A stretch of DNA of 64,000 bases. It comes from Sphaerulina vaccinii (taxonomy: Eukaryota; Ascomycota; Dothideomycetes; Mycosphaerellales; Mycosphaerellaceae). The DNA lies in contig JAKUDP010000007.1 in NCBI GenBank assembly GCA_022570795.1, forward strand, positions 558,001 to 622,000, in the 5' to 3' direction. The notes below the pieces were generated by a model. That model was not told where the DNA came from. It saw only the letters and a program-made list of their open reading frames with translations, and searched no databases. This document shows positions 21,196 through 32,202 of the stretch, in pieces; the stretch's first letter is position 1; each line of letters begins with the position of its first letter. The translations under genes and the position numbers were made by a program.

Positions 21196-21665
21196 TCAAG
21201 CAGAGGCAGGAGCTTGCTGCATTTGGGACTGGATCTGCATGATCTAACATTGTTAGCACACGCATGTACATGTACCTTGGATCAAATTTGGAACTCACCT
21301 CGACCTTCTTGCTCTCCTGCTTCTCCTGCATAGCCTTGATACTGTCCTCAAATCGTTTTCTGTGCCAAAAAGTCAGCACTCTCCTGGTCGATGGTGCACG
21401 AAACAGCTTACATCTCCTTCTCGATGAACTCCAATCGCCCATCAACGGTGCTTTTCGCCTCAGACGTATCTTGCTTTAGCAATACAGGACCGACAAGCTT
21501 ATAGATCGTGGCATCGTCCTTCAAGCCTTTGAATTCTGATTGGACACCTTTGTTTTCTTGCTGCTGCGATTCCAACTTTTGCCTTGCTGAGATGAGTTCG
21601 CTGAGTTGTGTTTGCAGACTTTGGTACTCGTCGGAGAGCGCTTGGATCTTTGCCCTTTCTGCCAT
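21196..21665 (-). CDS. YKE2: Prefoldin subunit 6, 120 aa
   Basis: Three exons: 21665-21412, 21359-21299, 21243-21196, with GTAAGC and GTGAGT donors and TTAG/CACAG acceptors; total length is in frame. The first coiled-coil arm (ALSDEYQSLQTQLSELISAR to QSEFKGL) leads to the hairpin IYKLVGPVLLKQDTSEAKST and a second arm (GRLEFIEKEIKRFEDSIKAM). This is the beta-type prefoldin layout at the usual length. Prefoldin is a cytosolic hexamer passing nascent actin and tubulin to the CCT chaperonin. An ATG farther up the frame exists but the MAERAKIQ start matches family length. Divergent from VPS4, 266 bp apart. Confidence 0.93.
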
Positions 21666-21931
21666 AGTTACTGATTGTTGTAAGAGTGATGGAGGAGACG
21701 AAGAGTGATGCCAAGGTGAAGTGAAGTGCACTAGGTAGCGCCAATAGCGGATCTGCCCGAAACTGTCTGTGCAGTGACGCTCGGCTCTAGCCAAACACCA
21801 CAGCAACAGCATCAACATCAACGAAACAGATAGTTCTTCTGCATTCACGAGCCGAAGAACACCTCCAGTGCAGTCCGGTATAGCCCCACTCTTCAGGATC
21901 CCGCTGCCTCGCGCAGCACCCTCATATCAAC

Positions 21932-23306
21932 ATGTCAAACACCGACTTCCTCGGGCGTGCAATCGAGCAAGTCAAGAAGGCTATCGAGCTCGACACATCA
22001 GGCGACTATGAAAAGGCCTACCAACAATACTACCAATCTCTCGAACTGTTCATGCTAGCACTAAAGTGGGAAAAGAATCAGAAGTCAAAGGAGATGATCC
22101 GCCAAAAAGCAGCAGAATACATGGAACGCGCCGAGAAGCTCAAGAACCACTTAGCTGAACAAGACGGGAAGAGGAAACCGGCCGCGATGGGAGCTAATGG
22201 CACTGCATCGAATGGAGCGGGGAAAGGCAAGGGGGAGGAGGAGGAGCAAGATGCAGACTCCAAGAAGCTGAGGGGAGCATTGGCAGGCGCTATTCTGACT
22301 GATAAGCCGAACATTAAATGGGAAGATGTTGCTGGGCTGGAAGCTGCGAAGGAGGCGTTGAAGGAGGCCGTGATATTGCCTATAAAGTTTCCACATCTGT
22401 TTACAGGGAAGAGACAGCCCTGGAAGGGAATCCTTCTCTATGGACCACCTGGAACGGGAAAGTCGTATCTCGCTAAGGCCGTGGCGACGGAGGCCAATAG
22501 CACGTTCTTCAGTGTGTCTTCTTCGGATCTGGTATCGAAGTGGATGGGAGAATCGGAGAGGTGAGCTATCCCAATCAGACTTACAGCAGAGGAACCAAGC
22601 ACTAACATGTGATGCGAACAGATTAGTGAAGCAACTCTTCAACCTCGCCCGCGAGAACCGTCCCTCAATCATCTTCATCGACGAAATCGACGCTCTTTGC
22701 GGACCTCGTGGCGAAGGCGAATCCGAAGCCTCGCGACGTATCAAAACAGAACTTCTCGTACAAATGGATGGCGTCGGACGCGATTCAAAAGGTGTGCTGA
22801 TCCTTGGAGCGACGAACATTCCCTGGCAACTCGACGCAGCCATTCGAAGACGTTTCCAACGCAGAGTACACATCTCTCTACCCGACTTCCCAGCACGATG
22901 CAAAATGTTCGAATTGGCAGTCGGCGGCACACCTTGCGAACTTGGACCAGAAGATTATAAGTCACTGGCGAAGTACTCGGAAGGATACTCTGGATCTGAT
23001 ATCTCGATTGCTGTTCAAGATGCACTGATGCAGCCTGTGCGGAAGATTCAAACTGCGACGCATTACAAGGAAGTCGAAGTGGAGGTTGAAGGTGAGAAGG
23101 TCAAGAAACTGACGCCCTGTAGTCCTGGAGATGCTGGAGCTATGGAAATGAATTGGACGCAGGTCGAGACAGAACAGCTGTTGGAACCGCCGTTGCAGGT
23201 AAAGGACTTCATCAAGGCGATCAAGGGGAGTCGGCCGACTGTTAGCAAAGAGGATTTGGATCACAATTCCGAATGGACGAAGGAATTTGGCAGTGAGGGT
23301 GCGTAG
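21932..23306 (+). CDS. VPS4: Vacuolar protein sorting AAA ATPase Vps4, 437 aa
   Basis: Two exons, 21932-22560 and 22622-23306, with a 61-bp intron (GTGAGC donor, ACTAAC branch, ACAG acceptor). An N-terminal MIT domain (1-75; LGRAIEQVKKAIELDTSGDY) is followed by an acidic linker. The AAA core has Walker A GPPGTGKS at 171-178 and Walker B IIFIDEID at 226-233, the pore motif KWMGESER and arginine fingers in RRRFQRR. The C-terminal beta domain and final helix are intact (TVSKEDLDHNSEWTKEFGSE). Vps4 disassembles ESCRT-III on endosomes and in membrane scission. Array C starts about 250 bp downstream. Confidence 0.96.
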
Positions 23307-23555
23307 AGAGGTGATGAAGCATGAGTATCTTGTGCATGATGAAATGAGACGTAGTGTCTCTGACCGGAACTGGAGCTAGGCGTTTGAGACGCACGTTATG
23401 ACATGAGCGTTATGAGGACCGAGCCGGAGATGCATACGATAGCCATTGCAAGATACAAAGCACCAAGACGAACGACATATTCCACTGCAAAATGCCCCGT
23501 CTCATGAGCTCTACAGCTTTATTCGCCACTCCGCCGTGCAGCACTTTTCAACGAC

Positions 23556-23743
23556 TATATACGATTCGATACTACCCTACCACAACGAGCACCATTGGTT
23601 TAGTGGAACAGCCGTAAGTCGCACTCACTGTAGTGTGCTAGTCTAACAGGCATTGAAGGTGATACACCAGACAAAAGTGTCCTGGATGTCTTCTTCTCCT
23701 GCGAGTCACGATCACGATCAAACGGTGTTTGTTTTTTTGACTT
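23556..23743 (+). ncRNA. Repeat-family unit C1
   Basis: TATATAC at 23556, CACCATTGGTTTAGTGG core (A-box part at 23597), GTAAGTCGCAC at 23614, GTAGTGTGCTAG following, and 3' box GGTGTTTGTTTTTTTGACTT at 23724. First of four direct units in array C. Confidence 0.6.
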
Positions 23744-23815
23744 CCGTATAAGCCTCTCGATAATGTCGCTGGGCATTCGGCTTTTGCTGTCATACAAGAC
23801 TGCTAAGATGAGGTC

Positions 23816-23997
23816 CATATACATCCTAGTCCTGCCATTTCACAACGAACATCATTGGTCTAGTGGACTAGCTGTAAGTCGCACCGATTATAGTGTGTCA
23901 GCTGAATAGTGGCCGTAACAAGTCGAAGAGATAGACTCTTCTGAGTTTTCGCCACGGGTTCCCACAGTCATGTGGTGGTTCTGTTCTTTTGCTTCGA
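23816..23997 (+). ncRNA. Repeat-family unit C2
   Basis: ATATACATCC at 23817, ACATCATTGGTCTAGTGG with the A-box part at 23857, GTAAGTCGCACCGATTATAG at 23874, and a weaker 3' box GTGGTTCTGTTCTTTTGCTT at 23975. Confidence 0.6.
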
Positions 23998-24067
23998 GAT
24001 ATGCCTTCCCTTAAACCAGAGCTATCATCCCTGTTGTTGCTGCTATACCATACTATTAAGCAGGGTG

Positions 24068-24257
24068 TATATACGAACTTGAACCATGCCTTCTCAACGA
24101 GCATCGTTGATCTAGTGGAATAGCTGCAAGTCGCACTGATCATAGTGTGCTGGTTCTGATAACAGTGGCCATCTCTTCCTGAGGTAAAGGTGCCTTGAAG
24201 AACTCTGTTGACATGTTGACACTGTGATGGGGTGGTGTTTGTTTTGCTTTTACTTCC
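24068..24257 (+). ncRNA. Repeat-family unit C3
   Basis: TATATAC at 24068, GATCTAGTGG at 24109, GCAAGTCGCACTGATCATAG at 24126 (GC in place of GT), 3' box GGTGTTTGTTTTGCTTTTAC at 24234. Confidence 0.6.
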
Positions 24258-24336
24258 TGACTTTCCGAAATCTCGTTGAGGATGATGGTCTCTGCCGTTT
24301 CATCTTTTGATGCTATCGGTTTTGAGTTGAAGGTCC

Positions 24337-24521
24337 ATATATCTGTTCATATTGCCTCTTCTCAACGAACACCACGGTCTAGTGAAATGACCGTAAGTCG
24401 CACCGAGCGTAGTGTGCTAGGAATCAGATACCATAGCTTTGTACCTCTAAGGTAAAATTTGCCTTGGGTAGGAAGACATCGATCGAACACAGTGATGAGC
24501 TGGTGTTTGTTTTTGCCTTCC
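24337..24521 (+). ncRNA. Repeat-family unit C4
   Basis: CATATATC at 24336, ACACCACGGTCTAGTGA with the A-box part at 24376, GTAAGTCGCACCGAGCGTAG at 24393, 3' box GGTGTTTGTTTTTGCCTTCC at 24502. ACACCAC pairs with GTAGTGT including a C-G pair where the other units have T-A or T-G. The unit ends about 300 bp from the PKS 3' end. Confidence 0.6.
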
Positions 24522-24825
24522 GAAATGCTACTTTTTGGAAGCATTGGTGGGATTCATTTTCAGCATCAGAGCGTAATCAAGGAAACTTGTCCAAAGAACA
24601 GTGTTGTGTATTGGATCCAACTCTAATCAAGGTCCATTCACTCGTTGCGGCGCTCTTTCCATTGCCCATTGCGGCATCACTCGCTTATGGCAGGGCGAAT
24701 GGATCGAGCAGCCAATAAGCTCGTCAACGAATCCAACGCCATTCAAACAAAGGCATCATGCCATCCCAGGTATCCCTTGCAACCCTCAAACGCCAGATGA
24801 TCACATTATACAGTCAGCCAAACCA

Positions 24826-27800
24826 CTAATCATCACTCTCGGCAGCCTTCTCCTGTGCTGCCATCTGCACTTCATTCTTAGCAATCTTACTCGTTGCCAC
24901 GACTCTGGCTGCAAGCCTTCGCAGTGGCATCGTGCTGAGAAGATCGAAGACGCTGACGTCGGCCTTGAATCTGCGGAAGATCATGTTTCGTACTTCAACA
25001 GCTGCAAGCGAGTCCACTAGAAGCAGTTCGTCAGTACAGGTTGTCATGTTAGAGTGTAATCGAAGGAACTCACCTCCATAAGCATGCATCGGCTTCTCAA
25101 GATCCACATCTTCTGGCTCCATACCAGTAGCCCTAGCAATGTTCTGAGCAAACACAGCTTCCACAATATCCGTACCAGCAGACAAACTCGTAGCAGCCTT
25201 GAGAGCCTCTTGAGACTGTTCGTCTTCACCAGCATCGGCATTATCGCTGTCACTCGCACCATGAAGGTTTGTGTACTTCAGATCAGCAGCCATGGCACTG
25301 CCGATACTGCCATCTTGCATCAGCTCAGCGCCGACTCCGGTAACGACTTGTGGTGGGACTGTGAGGCCATCTCTGGTCGTGCCAAGCATGGCAGCGGAGA
25401 GCAGAAGTCGGAGATCGCGGTCAGAGATGAAGAGTGGCTTGAGGTAGCGGAGACGTTCGAATTGTTCTGGGTTCTCGGCGATGTAGCCTACGTCTGATAC
25501 GATGCCGAGATCAATCGTGGTGGAGTTCAGGCCATTCTTGCGACGGTGGACGGAGAGAGCGTCTTGGTAGGTACCGGCTGCGGAGTAGTTGGCCTGTAGT
25601 TTTGCGGTTAGCGTTGTTCTGTGATAAAAGTATGAATTGGGTACTTACCTGTCCTGGGATGCCAATGATACCAGCCATGGAACTGAGCATGATGAAGAAG
25701 TCCATGTCCTGTGGGAGGAACTGGTGCAAGTTCCAACTGCCCTTGATCTTTGGCTGTGTTGATCGTGTCCATTGCTCAAAGGTCATGTTGTCGAAAACCG
25801 AATCTTCGAGCACCATGGCTGCTTGCACAACACCCTTGATCACCTCGCCACGATCCAAGCAGGCTTGCACGAAGCCAGCTACAGCATCTTCTGAGACATC
25901 GCAAGAATATGCTTTGGCGTTGCAGCCTCGTCGCTGAAGAGATGCCAGCAGAGCCTTGGCTTCGTCTGACTTGGCACCAGAACGAGAGATGAAGCTGATG
26001 TTGCGAGCACCTGCAGCGAATATTGTCTCTGCGATCGATCTGCCGATACCGCCGAGTCCACCAGCAAGAACGTAAGTAGCTTCGCAGTCCAAGCTCAAGA
26101 CTGGAGGTGGTGGTGGAACAGCCAGGATTGTGCTGCTGGGCTCGATGCTGACAGCCACTCCACCAGGTACCTTGAAGGCCTCTGGTAGAGGTGCTTGTCC
26201 ATTGAAAGCCGAGAGCTCGAGCTTGCGCTTTGGTGGCAGAGTGTGGAAGACACCCTCTTGAGCCAGTGCCCAGGCTTGCTGGTAAGCAGCAGCGACCTCT
26301 GCAGGAGCTTCCACGCGGAGGTAGTCAAAGTCCAGGTTAGTAACAGACACTCCACGTGCCAACGGAGAACTGGTCGACAATAGCTGGCCAGAACCGAGAC
26401 TGACGCAACGTCCGAACGCCGCGAGACAGTTCAGTGACTGGTGAGCGATGTCTCCAATGACCGATGTGATCAGGACATCGACGCCACGACCACCGTTGCG
26501 GCGGAGAAGAGCGTGCTTGAACTTATCGCCACGATCAGCTCGAATGACATTGTCCTCTTCCAGGCCGATCGTCTCTACCAGCCAGCGACGTTGGTAGGCG
26601 GTAGTGAACGAGGCGTATACAGTGGCGCCGAGATGCTGTGCGAGATAGATCATGGCTCCAGTGGCCGCACCTGGATCAGTGGCCAGGAGGATAGACTCGC
26701 CTGCCTTGAGTCTGCCAAGCTCTGCGACAGACATGTATGCCGTGGTGAGAGCTGTAGGAAGTGTGACAGCGACAGCATCGCCAATGAAAGCTGGTTGCTT
26801 TCGCACAAAGCCTGCTGGGATACGCAGACGTGTGCGGAGGGAGGATTGAGCACAGACGATCACCTTATCGCCGATGCTGTGGTCCTGAACATTGCTGCCA
26901 ATGGCTGTGACAGTACCGACAGCGTCTCGTCCGACTGCAGTACCAGGTGTGAACTCGGCAGCGTCCAGTGTGACGACGATGGGTGCAATTTCGACCTCGT
27001 CTGCGCCTAGTGGAGCATCGTCGTTGCTGTCCTTGACGAAGTGGAGGGCCTGAGAATTTGGCGCTACGACACCATGGACTGGGTACTCCAGGCCTTCAAG
27101 AGTCTGCTCGACCGGCAGGCTCGCTGCTCCGACCTGCAACTCGGCGTGGAAGCTCTCATCGGTGGCCAGACGAGGTACGTGCAACTTGTCGCCAATCTGC
27201 ACCATCTCTTGCTCAACAGCCTTTGCTGTGGACATGACTGAGTGCTCGAAGGCCTGAACGATCATGTCGATGCTGGCGTCCTCGTACACCTCTGTCTTGC
27301 GGTCGAGATCAAGCTGGAAGAGGCGCAGCTGCGGCTTCTCTACGCGGATTGTGCGAAGAAGACCAGTCGTGCTGCTGAAACGTAGGCCTTCTGCGGTCGA
27401 GACGTCTGCGCCACGAGTGACCCACATAACACACTCTGCTGTTGAGACAAGGTTACGAAGCCAGGAGAACTGCTTCTCGGTCCAGCCATCGACGTAGCAC
27501 TCTTCGAGCTCGAGAAGAGCAAGGACAACCTTGTCCTTAATGTTGGACTGGGCACCGAAGGTTACCTGCTCGGGATGCATGGCTGTGATATGGTCGCACG
27601 ACTCAGCCAATCTCACGCTGAGCTCTGCAACCACAAGCGGGACGTCGAGAGTCTCATGTGCGGCATGCAAGATGACCAGCTGGTCCAGGCTCTGTGCCGG
27701 AGATGTGTTGACCAGAACAAGCTGCTCGCCATCATCGCTCTCGACAGATGGTGAGACAGATCCGTCCTGATAAAGAGGCACGTACTCCACACGTGTGCAT

Positions 27801-30800
27801 TTGCGGGCTCCATCGTCGACTCTGGTGGCAGTAGTCGAGGCAGCGGCGGCAGCAGAGATATCTCGGGACAAGAAGCCACGAACGATGACCTTTGGTGCCT
27901 CCCATGCGTCGTCAGACAAGACGATATCGCCAACAGTGTCACCAGAGCTGCTTTGTGTGCCCTTGCTGTAGCCACTAAGCTCAGTTCCTGCCGCAACAGG
28001 AACATCAGCAACGACATAAATGCTAGTGATACCAATAGGGACCAGAGACTCGTTCCCTGACAAGCTATGCAGATAGCCAAGAGCTTGCATGTGGAAGATC
28101 GAGTCGAGGGTGACTGGGTGGATGAGATGAGGGTATTCGAACTCCGAAGGCATGGACATCTTGGTGTCAGGAAGCGTGACTGTACCGTAGCCCTCGCCGA
28201 AGCCAGCGACTGCAGCTGTAACGTTTCGGTGGAGTGGGCCATACTGCAAGTTCATCTTGTCATCGAAGAGCTTGTAGAACGTCTTTGGCTTGATGACGCG
28301 GCAGGCACGTTCCTTGATCTCTCCATAGAGCGTCTTCTCTGATGCCCACTGCTGGACACTCTCGCCATAGTCTTCGCCGTGGTAGAGAAGTGAAACGGAT
28401 CCAGTACACATCTCGCTCCATGGGTCATCACCAGTGCGAGAGAAGACAGCGAAGGTCCAGGCCGTCTCATCCTCGGTAGGTGACGTCGCAGGCTTCAGCT
28501 GAATCTCAGTCTCTGCGAAGCTATCTCCTGCAGGAACAACAAGACCCTTCTTGAACAGAATGTCCCGAACCTCCACAGCCTTCAGAGCTCTACCCTCATC
28601 GGCCAGTGTCCTGGCGCCTTCGATTGCTTGCACAACCATAGCGGCACCTGGATAGAGCACCATGTTCTGGACACGATAATCGCCGAGCCAAGGCTGTTCC
28701 GACAGGCGGATGTAGTTGTGCCATCGAGGTTCAGAAGCCACAGCAGATTCGGCAACGAACCCGAGCAAGTCTGTACGTGGCTTCGAGCGACGGAGGATGT
28801 TCTTGCCGTATGTGCTATGGTGCTCGTAGTGCTTGTGGTTCCACCTGTATGGAGGCAAGCAGGCCAGCGACTTGAGATCTTGCTCTGGCTTGGTCTGGAA
28901 ATTGATGCGGTTGACGTCGACCGGAAGTCCGTGAGCCCAGAGCTTACCAGCAGCGACGAGTGCAGATTGTGCAGCATCGAAATTGCGAGACAGCAGAGCA
29001 GTGTAGGGAACAGAGGCAGCAAGCTTGCCATCGACAGCATTTAGGATCTGCAGGAGCGGGCCCTTGAGCACTTCTGCTGGACCGATCTCAAGGACGGCAG
29101 AGTAGACGACTGGGAGCTTTCTGCGGCTCTTGGCCTTTCCAGCATTTGCAGGTTGCGTGACCAGCGCTTGAACGGCGTCGGAGAAGCTCACACAGCCAAG
29201 CATGTTCTTGACCCAGTAGGATGCATCAACATCGGCGGCAGTAAGGATAGTACCTCCAGTGACCGAAGAGAACATCGTGGCCTTTGGTGTAGTTGTAGAC
29301 ACCTCAATGTCGTCCATGGCGGCCAGGTAGTCCTCGGCAATGCAGCGCATGTGTGGGGAGTGATATGCTGTCTTGACGCGAAGCTTTCTTGCGAAGATGG
29401 ACACATCCTGCAGCTTCTTCTCGAGGATATCAATGCTGGTCTCGTCTCCAGAGAGCGTAACGTTGCTAGGAGAGTTGACACAAGCGTGTGAGTTAGCGCC
29501 TCCATATCCGAAACAGTTGATCGACACGGGGCGCACTCCAGGTACTGGCCATGGTGTGAGCGAGGTCGGAAGTGCAACCTTCCACTCGTCCAGCTTCAAT
29601 CTCGGATTGGCCTTTTCGAAGTCAGCGATGGGTGGGATTTCGCCTCGCTCCACAACCAGGACTGCCTTGATAAGACCTGCAAGACCAGCGCAACCTTCCA
29701 AGTGACCAATGTTTGCCTTCACACTGCCAACATAGAGCGGGTTCCCCATAGTGCGAGTTTGGCCAAAGGTAGCGCCTAGAGCAGAGAGCTCGTATGGGTC
29801 ACCAATGGGTGTGCCTGTTGTAGTTGTCAGTAGAGTAGATTCGTGGGAGAGTGATACAACTGACCAGTTCCGTGGGCCTCAAAGTATGCGGTCTGGTCGA
29901 GATCGAGACCAGCGTTCTGGTAGACCAGCTTGATCAAGTCTGCCTGAGCTTCAGGAGATGGCATAGTGATGCCGGGAGTACGGCCGTCCTGGCCAAGGCC
30001 CGAGTTTCGGATGATACCACGAATGGTGTCGCCATCTGCCAAAGCCTTGCTCAAAGTCTTGAGCACGACAGCACTGTGTACAAGTCATGTCAGTCACTGC
30101 AAGATGGTCGGAAGTGGCAGACTTACCCGATACCATCACCACGTCCATAGCCATTGGCGCGGTGATCAAACGAGTGGCATCGTCCATCCGGACTCAAGAA
30201 GCCCATGCCGGTCAAGTCGCGCATGTAGCACGGGTCGCAGATCATGTTGGTACCACCTGCGATCGCCATCTTGGACTCTCCTGTGCGCAGGGATTGGCAC
30301 GCAAGGTGGACTGCGTACAGTGAGGATGAGCAGGCGGTGTCGACTGTCATGCTTGGGCCTCTGGCGTCGTAGAACCAGGCCAGACGGTTGGACAGCATAC
30401 TCATACCGTTACCGGTGGCGGCATAGAAAGCTCCAGTGTATGGATCTCGGCCACCCTTTGCTTCCCAATCACGGGTAAAGCAGCCGACGTATACGCTGGT
30501 GTCTGAGCCAGCGACGGATGCCGCAGTGATACCGGCATTCTCGAGTGCTTCATAAGACACTTCCAGCATGTGCAGCTGCTGTGGATCGCTGCCTTCGACC
30601 TCGGAAGAGGTCATGTTGAAGAATGGAGCGTCGAACTGCTTAGCTCCCTTCTCGAACTCGCCAGAAAGGAAGTGCGAACCCTTGATGAAGATCTTGATGA
30701 TCGTTAGCACATCGTCACGAGCTGCTCTATGTTGTGTACGTACCGAGCCTGCGCGTGCCGGATCGGGATGATAGTAGCCATCCAAGTCGACTAGAACAGG

Positions 30801-31011
30801 AATCGTTAGTGGTCTGACCTTCGAGGCTTTCGAAGTCCGGGCAACTCACATCTGTTCTTCGGCATAGTTCTCCAGCCATCGCGACCTGACTGGAGCAGGT
30901 CCAGAACTGTTCGCCAGAGTGTGACTCTCCAGGAAAGCGCATGCCCATACCAACAATGGCAATGGGCTCCATGTGGCCGCCCTCGCCCTCAACCTTTTGT
31001 GCGGAAGCCAT
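24826..31011 (-). pseudogene. Highly reducing polyketide synthase, frameshifted and lacking half of its AT domain
   Basis: Seven exons can be placed: 31011-30850, 30790-30744, 30692-30127, 30073-29865, 29814-25649, 25593-25074, 25016-24826. Order: KS (TACSSS Cys, EAHGTGT and IGHLEG His intact), AT remnant, DH, structural/pseudo-KR region without methyltransferase, ER, KR (LAGGLGGIG, NYSAAGTYQ), ACP (VDSLAAVE). Defects: exon 1 lacks one base at 30900/30901, and exons total one base short of a whole number of codons. After KS motif GGANSHA the protein jumps to CVNSPSNVTLSG in mid-AT, so GHSxG is missing. DH reads GDYRVQN where GDH is expected. The ER nucleotide loop DPGAATGA is atypical. A working enzyme would make a reduced polyketide; as read this gene is probably dead. 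Assembly error should be excluded. Confidence 0.85.
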
Positions 31012-31080
31012 TGCTGATGTATAGAGGTGGAATTTCGATGTTTGTTGAGTAGGTTGGTCTCGTAGGCCAGAGTGATGCGA

Positions 31081-31195
31081 GTGATGCGAGTGATTAAAGG
31101 AAGATGATTCGAGTAATCAGACGAGGATGATTCGAGTAGTTATACGAGGGTGATGCGAGTGGTTAGATGAGGATGATGCGAGTGGTTAGATGAGA
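31081..31195. repeat. 23-bp minisatellite upstream of the PKS
   Basis: Five imperfect direct copies of a 23-bp unit (consensus near ATGATGCGAGTGGTTAGATG plus AGG) begin at 31081, 31104, 31127, 31150 and 31173, 70 bp upstream of the PKS ATG at 31011. They lie in the presumed promoter or 5' UTR. Any regulatory effect is unknown. Confidence 0.8.
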
Positions 31196-32202
31196 AAGAT
31201 GTTTGATAGAAGAAGATGTGTGATGCGTGATGTGAGATGCCTCATTGTCACAGTGCAGGACTCTGGCTATTATGTTCGCCATACTCACTGCCAAAGGGGT
31301 AAAGCATCAGCCACGCATGAGTTTCTTGCTTCGCTTGGAGGAGATCACAGCGAGGAGCATTGTCCCCTTGAGCTTGGCGTATTGGCGTATCTGGTAGTAC
31401 GGGCCATAGGATCCTCAATATCGGTAGGCCTACCATGTTGAACGGGCTATAGGGTGCTCTCTGTCGGTTGACTCCGTTCTTAGTGAGTTGCTTCCACGTG
31501 GAGCCGGCGTGGCAGTAAGAACGTGGAATAAGAGCTCCCGGCTGTTTAGTCAATATGCTCCGAGGAGGTTTGGTGGCACTACAACGTGAGATAAGCAGAT
31601 AGTAGGACTCAACGAAAGCACAATTCTGCAATCTCAACCTCGTATCACGTATAGCACTGAAGCTATGTTTGTGATAATGCAATGCACAAGGCGTACGTGT
31701 AGTATCAATCTGGAGGCGACTGCTGCGGCAAGATTTGCCCGCATTTGTCCCGTTACCAAGTACATCGACAGAATCGCCGCGACATGCGACGTGATATGAC
31801 AGCCATAAGCAATGGCGCCAGCGGCCGCTGTAGTTGTGATTGCGGTGCACCACCTTGGCGCGCTTCTTCTCTTTCTCCCGGGCAATAATCATCTACGCGT
31901 CGTGTTTGGTTTATGAGAGTCTCTTGAGGGATCGTTAATGGGTCGTGCGTGCAGTATCGTGCCTATCGAGCAGGTTGTAGTTGAGGCGGAGCAAGGCTAT
32001 GATGTGTACGATGCAGAATATATCAATGACATGCTGTGTACGTAGAGAATACTATCTGACTGTTGCTATGAAGTGGATCTATACCGCGGGAATTGCCGCT
32101 GAAAATGCAAAGCCCGTTATTTGCCGCACACCTCACTATTCCCTTCACTTCTTCCGTGATGACTTTGTTCTCATCAACCACCATGACCTGAATACTACCT
32201 GT
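31196..32202. other. Spacer between PKS and hydrolase genes
   Basis: A 214-codon minus-strand frame ending at 31248 is the longest here but has no domain and unconvincing composition. No transporter or regulator gene is seen. Confidence 0.4.

Noticed and set aside
12318..24521. Spliced-leader RNA genes (tandem units with GTAAGT after a short conserved leader, and a U-rich Sm-like site)
   Set aside because: The donor is not kept: ATAAGT in A1, GCAAGT in C3, CTAAGT in B2, TCAGTC in B3. Conservation continues past it, and trans-splicing of this type is not known in ascomycetes.
12318..24521. Ordinary tRNA genes
   Set aside because: The A-box-like part matches but there is no consistent B box, T arm or anticodon arm; the closing stem ends only ~35 nt after the A box.
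12318..24521. CRISPR array
   Set aside because: Eukaryotic context, units of ~185 bp with promoter-like ends, and both strands used; repeat and spacer sizes do not fit.
24826..31011. PKS as an intact, working gene with unusual architecture
   Set aside because: Exon phases do not close (one base short) and the AT nucleophile region is absent, so an intact product cannot be supported from this sequence.
31248..31892. 214-codon minus-strand ORF between PKS and hydrolase
   Set aside because: No domain, irregular composition and no start context; overlapping frames of similar quality exist.
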